Shown: in pieces, positions 57,521 to 64,000 of the stretch | Layout: the number at the start of each line of letters is the position of its first letter | Numbering within the stretch: the first letter of the stretch is position 1 | Assembly (NCBI RefSeq): GCF_964218355.1 | Contig: NZ_CAXPMC010000009.1 | Span: forward strand, 425,192 to 489,191 | DNA length: 64,000 bases | Source of the DNA: Ferrovibrio sp964218355 | GTDB lineage: Bacteria; Pseudomonadota; Alphaproteobacteria; Ferrovibrionales; Ferrovibrionaceae | Reading direction: 5' to 3' | Position numbers and translations under genes: made by a program | The notes under the pieces: generated by a model | Databases searched by the model: none | Seen by the model: the letters and a program-made list of their open reading frames with translations, nothing else | Told to the model about the DNA's origin: nothing

Positions 57521-58116
57521 CCGAGCACCTCTTCGCCCCCCGCATCTGCAGGTGCATTATCAGCCGATTTCGGCTGTGTCAGGCGCTTGACTTGCAAGGT
57601 GAATTGCGCCTGTCTGCGTCGATCCTTCTCGTCGGTCTTGATGACCACCAGGCGCGGGTCCGAGAACCAGAGCGAGGCGTCGAGGTTCTTCATGTAGGTC
57701 GAGATGCGCCCGTTCGACTCGGCGATACCGTCGAGCGTCACGTTCGCCCCTTGTTGCCTGAGGCTGGTGAGATTGACGCCCTCGGGCAGCGTATTGACGA
57801 TCTCGTCGAAGAAATGCACCGATGCCGTGCGGCTGGCCTCCAGCTCCTCGATGACGCGCATGCGTGCGATGAGGTTGGACCGGACGCGCTCCAGTTCCTG
57901 GATTTCGGTGAGCTGCTTGTCCATCTCCTTGATTTCCGCGCGCAGGTACGAGTTCCGCGACTCCTGGTAGCTCAGCTGGCCGCTGACCAGCATCCAGCCG
58001 GCTGCGACCAGACCGCCCGCAACGGCGACACCCAGGCCGATGCTTGCGATGAAGTCCTGCTTGCGTTTCTCGCGGCGTGCCTTGCGCCAGTCCAGCAGGT
58101 TGATATGCGTCGTCAT
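57517..58116 (-). CDS. pilN: Type IV pilus inner membrane protein PilN
   Basis: A 199-residue partner of PilO. The conserved N-terminal peptide INLLDWRKARREKRK, which binds PilM in the cytoplasm, is intact. It is followed by a membrane helix (about 26-46), a coiled coil and a periplasmic domain. The ATG at 58116 places INLLDWR near the start as in homologues; the open frame extends further upstream without homology. Confidence 0.95.
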   Translation of the reverse strand: MTTHINLLDWRKARREKRKQDFIASIGLGVAVAGGLVAAGWMLVSGQLSYQESRNSYLRAEIKEMDKQLTEIQELERVRSNLIARMRVIEELEASRTASVHFFDEIVNTLPEGVNLTSLRQQGANVTLDGIAESNGRISTYMKNLDASLWFSDPRLVVIKTDEKDRRRQAQFTLQVKRLTQPKSADNAPADAGGEEVLG

Positions 58117-58192
58117 CGAACGCTCCTGGACCGACAGACGCGGATGGCGAGGACAGGCACGGCGCCGTGCAAATTCGTGAGGGACGAACCTG

Positions 58193-59281
58193 TCATGCCT
58201 TCTCCTCGTCGAATGCGCGGTAGGCCAGACCGGCCGCAATCAGCAACGAGGCCTCTTCTTGGGCGAGGTTGGCAGGCTTGGCGCGGGAGGCGACGCTCAT
58301 CTGCGCGAACGGCCGCGCGACGACCGTCGGAATCTGCAGACGCTCCTGAACATTGGCGTCGACACCCGCGATGTGCGCGCAACCGCCTGCGAGCACGATC
58401 TGGTCGATCGCGCTGTACTGCGTGACTGCGGAGAAGAAGAACTGCAGCGAACGGTCGATCTGCTGCGCCATGTCGGACACGAAGTGCGGGAGGATCTCGG
58501 TTTCGTATCCCTCCGGCAGATTGCCGCTGCGCTTGGCCTTCAGCGCTTCCTCCTGCGACATCCCGTAGGTGCGCATGATGTCTTCGGTCAGCTGGCGGCC
58601 GCCGAAGGCCTGGTCGCGCGTGTAGATCGTCTTCAGGTCGTGCAGGATCAGCACCGAAGTCGTCGTTGCGCCCATGTCGACCACGGCGACGGTGCGGCCG
58701 CGGCCGCCGTCCGGCATCTGGTGCGCGAGGAACTGGCAGGCGTTCTCCAGCGCGTACGCCTCGACGTCGACGACGCGCGTCTTCAGCCCGGCGATGTCGA
58801 CGGCAGCGCACAGTCGCTCGACCTGCTCCTTGCGGCACGCGGCCAGCACGACGTCCACGGCGTCGGTGTTCTTCGCGCTCGCACCCAGCACCTCGAAATC
58901 GAGGCTGACCTCGTCGATGGGATAGGGGATGTACTGATCGGCTTCGGCCTTGATCTGCTCTTCCATATCGTCGCCGGAGAGCATGCTCGGCATTTCGACG
59001 ATCTTGGTAATCACCGATGCACCGGCGACGGCGACGGCCGCTTCGCGCGTGCGCGTGCCGGCACGGCTGATCGCGCGCGCGATCGTCTCGCCGACCGGCT
59101 TGGGGTCGGCGATCTGCTTGTCGGCGACCGCGCCAGGCGGCAACGGTTCGACCGCGTACGCTTCCACGTGGTAGCGCGTACCTTTGCGTGAAAGCTCGAG
59201 GAGCTTCACGGCACTGGAGCTGATATCCAGTCCGATCAGTCCTTTGCTTCCCTTGCCGAACAACGTTTGCAGGCTGGCCAT
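58193..59281 (-). CDS. pilM: Type IV pilus actin-like ATPase PilM
   Basis: A 362-residue FtsA/actin-like protein that sits on the cytoplasmic face and binds the PilN N-terminal peptide. Actin-fold nucleotide loops are LIGLDISSSAVKLLEL near the start, AVVDMGATTTSVLI in the middle, and IVLAGGCAHIAGV later. The ATG at 59281 is the family start. First gene of the pil operon; a 76-base gap separates it from pilN, larger than the other gaps. Confidence 0.96.
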   Translation of the reverse strand: MASLQTLFGKGSKGLIGLDISSSAVKLLELSRKGTRYHVEAYAVEPLPPGAVADKQIADPKPVGETIARAISRAGTRTREAAVAVAGASVITKIVEMPSMLSGDDMEEQIKAEADQYIPYPIDEVSLDFEVLGASAKNTDAVDVVLAACRKEQVERLCAAVDIAGLKTRVVDVEAYALENACQFLAHQMPDGGRGRTVAVVDMGATTTSVLILHDLKTIYTRDQAFGGRQLTEDIMRTYGMSQEEALKAKRSGNLPEGYETEILPHFVSDMAQQIDRSLQFFFSAVTQYSAIDQIVLAGGCAHIAGVDANVQERLQIPTVVARPFAQMSVASRAKPANLAQEEASLLIAAGLAYRAFDEEKA

Positions 59282-59347
59282 GGCGCCCCGTGCCGCTTCG
59301 TTGACAATCCCCCACGGGAAAGAAAGACTCTTCCCGCATCGCGCCGT

Positions 59348-59375
59348 ACTATAGCGCAATATTGCTACTGCGCAA
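59348..59375 (-). promoter_or_regulatory. Predicted sigma-70 promoter of pilMNOPQ
   Basis: On the minus strand TTGCGC (59370-59375) and TATAGT (59348-59353) are 16 bases apart. The spacer contains the 10-bp perfect palindrome GCAATATTGC (59356-59365), which could be a protein-binding site. The leader to pilM would be about 60 bases. Confidence 0.5.
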
Positions 59376-59451
59376 CTAGAAGTTCCTGCGGCAAATACCT
59401 GATCAAGCTGCAAACATTTCTGAAGCTTTTCACCGTCCCAAACGTTCTGCG

Positions 59452-61845
59452 ATGACCCTCGACAAGCTCGCGCTGCGCGTGCTGCTGTGGCTGCTCGCGG
59501 CCGCGCTGCTGCTCGCGGCTTCGGCTGTGGCCGCCCTGTTCGGCGCCGCCCACTATTACGGGCGCGACTTGCCGTCGGTCGCCAGCCTGCGGGAGCTGCA
59601 GCTCTCGGTGCCGCTGCGCATCTACAGCCGCGACGGCAAGCTGATGGGCGAGTTCGGCAGCGAGCGCAGGGCGCTGCTGCGTTTCGAGGATCTGCCGCCA
59701 CGGGTTGTGCAGGCGTTCCTCGCCGCCGAGGACGACCGCTTCTTCGAGCATCCCGGCGTCGACTGGCAGGGGCTGCTGCGTGCGGCCCTCAAGTACGCGG
59801 CGACTGGCGAGAAGTCGCAGGGCGGCAGCACCATCACGATGCAGCTGGCGCGCAACGTCTTTCTCAGCAGCGAGCGCACCTTCACTCGCAAATTCAAGGA
59901 GATCCTGCTGGCGTTGAGAATCGAGCGCGAGCTCGACAAGCCGCAGATCATGGCGCTGTACCTCAACAAGATCTTCCTTGGCGAACGTGCCTACGGCGTC
60001 GGCGCGGCCGCCCTGGTCTACTTCGGGCGGGACGTCGGCAGCCTGTCGCTCGGCGAGACCGCGGTGATCGCAGGCCTGCCCAAGGCGCCCTCGCGCGACA
60101 ACCCGGTGGCCAACCCGGTGCGGGCCACCGAGCGACGCGACTATGTGCTGCGTCGCATGCGCGAGCTCGGCTATATCTCCAGGGCCGAGTACGAGGAGGC
60201 CGTTGCCGAGCCGCTCGTCGTGCAGCCCTACCGCCCGCAGGTCGAGGTCGAGGCCGACTACGTTGCCGAGATGGTCCGGGCCGAGATGGTCGCGCGTTTC
60301 GGCGAGGAGGCCTATAGCCGGGGACTGAACGTCACCACGACCGTCGACGCGAGCCGGCAGACGGCCGCGAACGCCGCCTTGCGCCAGGCGCTGCTCGAGT
60401 ACGACCGGCGCCACGGCTGGCGCGGCGCTGAGGCGCGCATCCCGGCCGAGCTGCTGGCGCAGCCGCAGTCCCCCGAGTTCGCTACCGCCCTGGGCCGCTA
60501 TGCGCCGGTCGGCGGGCTGCAGGCAGCTGTGGTCCAGGCGTTCGATGGAAACGAGCTGGCGTTGCTGACCGCTTCGGGGCCGCTGACGCTGGGCGACGAG
60601 AGCTTTGCCTGGGCGAAGCTCGATGCCGCGGGGCTGGCGCCCGGTGACGTCGTACGTATCGACTCGAGCGGCGATGCACCGCGTCTGGCGCAGATTCCGG
60701 AGGCGCAGGGGGCGCTGGTGGCACTGAACCCCGACGATGGGGCCATGGAGGCCCTGGTCGGTGGCTTCGACTTCTTTGCCGGCAAGTTCAACCGGGTGAC
60801 CCAGGCCCGACGCCAGGCCGGATCCGGCTTCAAGCCGTTTCTGTACGCCACGGCGATGGCCCATGGCTACACGCCGGCATCGGTACTGCTCGATGCGCCG
60901 GTGGTCTTCGACGATCCGCGACTCGAATCCACCTGGCGCCCCGAGAACTACGGGGGCGACATCAAGGGGCCGATGCGCCTGCGCGAAGCGCTGGTGCAGT
61001 CGCGCAACCTCGTCTCGATCCGGCTGCTGATGGGAATCGGCATCGACACGGCGCTCGACTTCATTCCGCGCTTCGGCCTGCCGGCGGATCGCCTGCCGCG
61101 CGACCTGACCATGGCACTCGGCAGCGCGGTATTCACGCCGCTGGAGATGGCCAGGGGCTATGCGACGATCGCCAACGGCGGCTTCGTCGTCGATCCGTAC
61201 GTGATCGTCGAAGTGCGCGACAGCGCGGGCGAGATCGTCGAGCGGGCGCAGCCGCGCCGCGCCTGTCCCGAATGCCTGCTGCCACCGCCGGTGGCGGACG
61301 AAACGCAGCCGACGCCGCTGCCGACCGCCGTTGCCGACGAAGCCGAGGCCGAGTGGCTGCCGGCGCAGCAGGCCGTCGATCCCGCGGTCGCCTGGCTGGT
61401 CGGCGACATGCTGCACGATGTGACCGTCCGCGGCACCGCGGCCAAGGTGGCGCAGCTCCAGCGCAACGATCTGGCCGGTAAGACCGGCACGACCAACGAC
61501 GAGACCGACGCCTGGTTCAACGGCTTCCAGCGCCACCACGTCGCCGTGGTCTGGGTCGGATTCGACCAGCCGACGCCGCTCGGGCGCGGCGAGGTCGGCG
61601 GTCGCGCCGCGTTGCCGGCCTGGATGGACTACATGCGGGTGGCGCTGGACGGCGTGCCGCAGGAACGCGCGCCGCGCCCTCCCGGGCTCGTCAACGTGCG
61701 CATCGATCGTGAGACCGGTTTGCTGGCCGCGGCCGGCGATCCGGATGCGATCTTCGAAACCGTTCCGCAGAACGCGATTCCGCCGGCGATGGAGAATCCG
61801 CAACAGCACCGTGACGAGCGCAACGGGCTGCAGGAACTGTTCTGA
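59452..61845 (+). CDS. ponA: Penicillin-binding protein 1A (bifunctional peptidoglycan synthase)
   Basis: A 797-residue class A PBP with a membrane anchor (about 10-32). The glycosyltransferase domain has the catalytic EDDRFFEHPGVD and GGSTITMQLARN motifs; the transpeptidase domain has SGFK with catalytic S458, SRN, and AGKTGTTND. It polymerises and cross-links peptidoglycan in the periplasm. Position divergent from pilM is the conserved gammaproteobacterial arrangement. Slightly shorter than E. coli PBP1A (850). Confidence 0.96.
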   Translation: MTLDKLALRVLLWLLAAALLLAASAVAALFGAAHYYGRDLPSVASLRELQLSVPLRIYSRDGKLMGEFGSERRALLRFEDLPPRVVQAFLAAEDDRFFEHPGVDWQGLLRAALKYAATGEKSQGGSTITMQLARNVFLSSERTFTRKFKEILLALRIERELDKPQIMALYLNKIFLGERAYGVGAAALVYFGRDVGSLSLGETAVIAGLPKAPSRDNPVANPVRATERRDYVLRRMRELGYISRAEYEEAVAEPLVVQPYRPQVEVEADYVAEMVRAEMVARFGEEAYSRGLNVTTTVDASRQTAANAALRQALLEYDRRHGWRGAEARIPAELLAQPQSPEFATALGRYAPVGGLQAAVVQAFDGNELALLTASGPLTLGDESFAWAKLDAAGLAPGDVVRIDSSGDAPRLAQIPEAQGALVALNPDDGAMEALVGGFDFFAGKFNRVTQARRQAGSGFKPFLYATAMAHGYTPASVLLDAPVVFDDPRLESTWRPENYGGDIKGPMRLREALVQSRNLVSIRLLMGIGIDTALDFIPRFGLPADRLPRDLTMALGSAVFTPLEMARGYATIANGGFVVDPYVIVEVRDSAGEIVERAQPRRACPECLLPPPVADETQPTPLPTAVADEAEAEWLPAQQAVDPAVAWLVGDMLHDVTVRGTAAKVAQLQRNDLAGKTGTTNDETDAWFNGFQRHHVAVVWVGFDQPTPLGRGEVGGRAALPAWMDYMRVALDGVPQERAPRPPGLVNVRIDRETGLLAAAGDPDAIFETVPQNAIPPAMENPQQHRDERNGLQELF

Positions 61846-61882
61846 CGCCGGACCCGGCGCGTCCCGGGGCCTGTGAGGGGTG

Positions 61883-62476
61883 ATGGCTTACCGCGAACGC
61901 TCAGGAATCATCGAGGAAGCGGCGCGCATTGTTTGCGTTGAACGGCTCACGGACTATCGCCAGGCCAAGCGCAAGGCTGCGCAGCGGCTCGGGTTGCCAC
62001 CCAACGCGCCGCTGCCGGACAACGCGGCGATCCACGCGGCCGTGATCGACTATCAACGCCTGTTCGGCGGTGGCGACTACGTGCAGCAGCTGCACCGGCT
62101 GCGTCGGGCGGCACTGGCGGCAATGCGATTGCTGGATGCGTTCTCGCCGCGGCTGGTCGGGGCCGTCGTCAGCGGTGCGGTGACCTCGGCGCATCGCGTG
62201 CAGCTGCACGTGTTCAGCGACGCGGCTGAGGCGGTCGACATCGCGCTGCTCGACAGGGGCGTGGATTTCGAGCCGGCCGAACGACTGTATCGCCTGTCCG
62301 ACGGGCGGGAACAGCGCGTGGCGCTGCTGCGACTCGAGCTCGACGACTGCGGCGTCGACATCGCGGTGTTTCCCGAGGACGGATTGCGCCGGGCCCCGGT
62401 CAATCCCCTCGACGGGCGGCCTTTCCGCCGTCTCGACTACGCCGAGGCCGAACGGCTCGCAGCGGGAACGCCATGA
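61883..62476 (+). CDS. Conserved protein of unknown function, possible nucleotidyltransferase fold
   Basis: A 197-residue protein without signal or membrane segments. The N-terminal half is helical (DYRQAKRKAAQRLGLPPNAP, then IDYQRLFGG..Y..QLHRLRRAALAAMRLL). The second half is predicted alpha/beta, with ALLDRGVDFEPAERLY, LELDDCGVDIAVFPEDG and NPLDGRPFRRLDYAEAERL. Similar uncharacterised proteins occur beside conserved genes in gammaproteobacteria, and a nucleotidyltransferase-like fold seems possible, but I cannot name a function. ATG at 61883 or GTG at 61880; a GAGGGG lies very close. Its stop overlaps the gltA terminator. Confidence 0.7.
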   Translation: MAYRERSGIIEEAARIVCVERLTDYRQAKRKAAQRLGLPPNAPLPDNAAIHAAVIDYQRLFGGGDYVQQLHRLRRAALAAMRLLDAFSPRLVGAVVSGAVTSAHRVQLHVFSDAAEAVDIALLDRGVDFEPAERLYRLSDGREQRVALLRLELDDCGVDIAVFPEDGLRRAPVNPLDGRPFRRLDYAEAERLAAGTP

Positions 62477-62501
62477 AAAACGCCCGGCAGGTGCCGGGCG
62501 T
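62476..62501 (-). terminator. Intrinsic terminator of gltA
   Basis: ACGCCCGGCA (62480-62489) and TGCCGGGCGT (62492-62501) form a perfect 10-bp stem; on the minus strand it ends in TTTTT. It lies 20 bases after the gltA stop and touches the stop codon of the convergent gene. Confidence 0.85.
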
Positions 62502-62521
62502 CTGGTGCATCCAGCGGCAGA

Positions 62522-63814
<1,293 letters not shown>

Positions 63815-63986
63815 CTCGAAAACCCCTTGTCTGAAGAAGAAAATGCGCGAACTTCGATGTTCCTGTCGACGCTCCGGGCGGTGCGCCGACCGCTCCCACA
63901 GGCCTGCGCCGTCGCGATCAGTGCGCGCGGCGAGACTCGGGCGGCTGGGGAACGGCGTAATCCGGCCGCAAGGATAGCGATATTCG

Positions 63987-64000
63987 AGATCGGAAGAGCA
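63987..64000. other. Illumina adapter sequence at the window end
   Basis: AGATCGGAAGAGCA is the first 14 bases of the standard TruSeq adapter. A chance match at exactly the final bases is very unlikely, so this is residual adapter at a contig end rather than genome. Confidence 0.9.

Noticed and set aside
59365..61809. An 814-codon open frame on the minus strand
   Set aside because: Antisense to ponA, whose motifs are complete on the plus strand.

Overview
This 64 kb window is GC-rich, densely coding chromosomal DNA of a gammaproteobacterium. The clearest evidence is synteny: ponA diverging from pilMNOPQ, then aroK-aroB, with gltBD and hemE further along, resembles the Pseudomonas/Xanthomonas-type arrangement, and a his block (hisB-H-A-F, hisE) runs into tatABC. 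A chorismatase of the XanB2 type, an Mg-type HemB and a protein with a GlyGly-CTERM tail suggest a relative of the Xanthomonadales/Nevskiales; that placement is inference. No rRNA, tRNA, CRISPR array, IS element or prophage was recognised. The last 14 bases match an Illumina adapter and are probably not genomic.

Layout. 1-3.1 kb: minus-strand Gld-type ABC exporter operon (ATPase, permease, GldG-like, the last cut by the window edge). 3.1-4.3 kb: lipid A-type acyltransferase, then a 352-base non-coding gap with a minus-strand terminator and a candidate small RNA. 4.3-9.7 kb: dtd, hisBHAF, hisE, tatABC. 9.8-13.6 kb: a secreted lysyl-oxidase-like protein, a short-chain dehydrogenase and an M20 peptidase. 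13.6-16.8 kb (minus): diguanylate cyclase, aroE, hemB. 16.9-20.2 kb: sterol desaturase family protein, ECF sigma/anti-sigma pair, alpha-methylacyl-CoA racemase. 20.3-26.6 kb: a divergent locus with a cytochrome c / FAD oxidoreductase / PLP enzyme operon on minus and TetR plus a TonB-dependent receptor on plus, around a 17-bp palindrome. 26.7-34.5 kb: hydrolase, glpK, chorismatase, FMO-type monooxygenase, two exporters/transporters and a TonB-domain protein. 34.5-43.9 kb (minus): acyltransferase, hemE, pyrF, ccdAB, hrpA, yceH, a PQQ-type sugar dehydrogenase and a 49-residue membrane protein. 44-50 kb: gltD, gltB. 50.1-50.9 kb: a Phd/PIN toxin-antitoxin pair. 50.9-59.3 kb (minus): ybaN, dgt, aroB, aroK, pilQPONM. 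59.4-64 kb: ponA, a conserved unknown gene, gltA (minus).

How genes work together. The histidine genes cover steps from HisE to HisB, but hisI, hisG, hisD and hisC are not here. TatABC would export folded cofactor proteins; two proteins of the cytochrome/FAD/PLP operon carry twin-arginine signals, which makes that operon a candidate periplasmic oxidation pathway under TetR control, with an outer-membrane receptor co-transcribed with the regulator. AroE, AroB and AroK belong to the shikimate pathway, whose product chorismate is the substrate of the chorismatase. HemB and HemE belong to haem synthesis. The two toxin-antitoxin loci are unrelated in family but share an operator-like layout of two 8-bp palindromes 12 bp apart.
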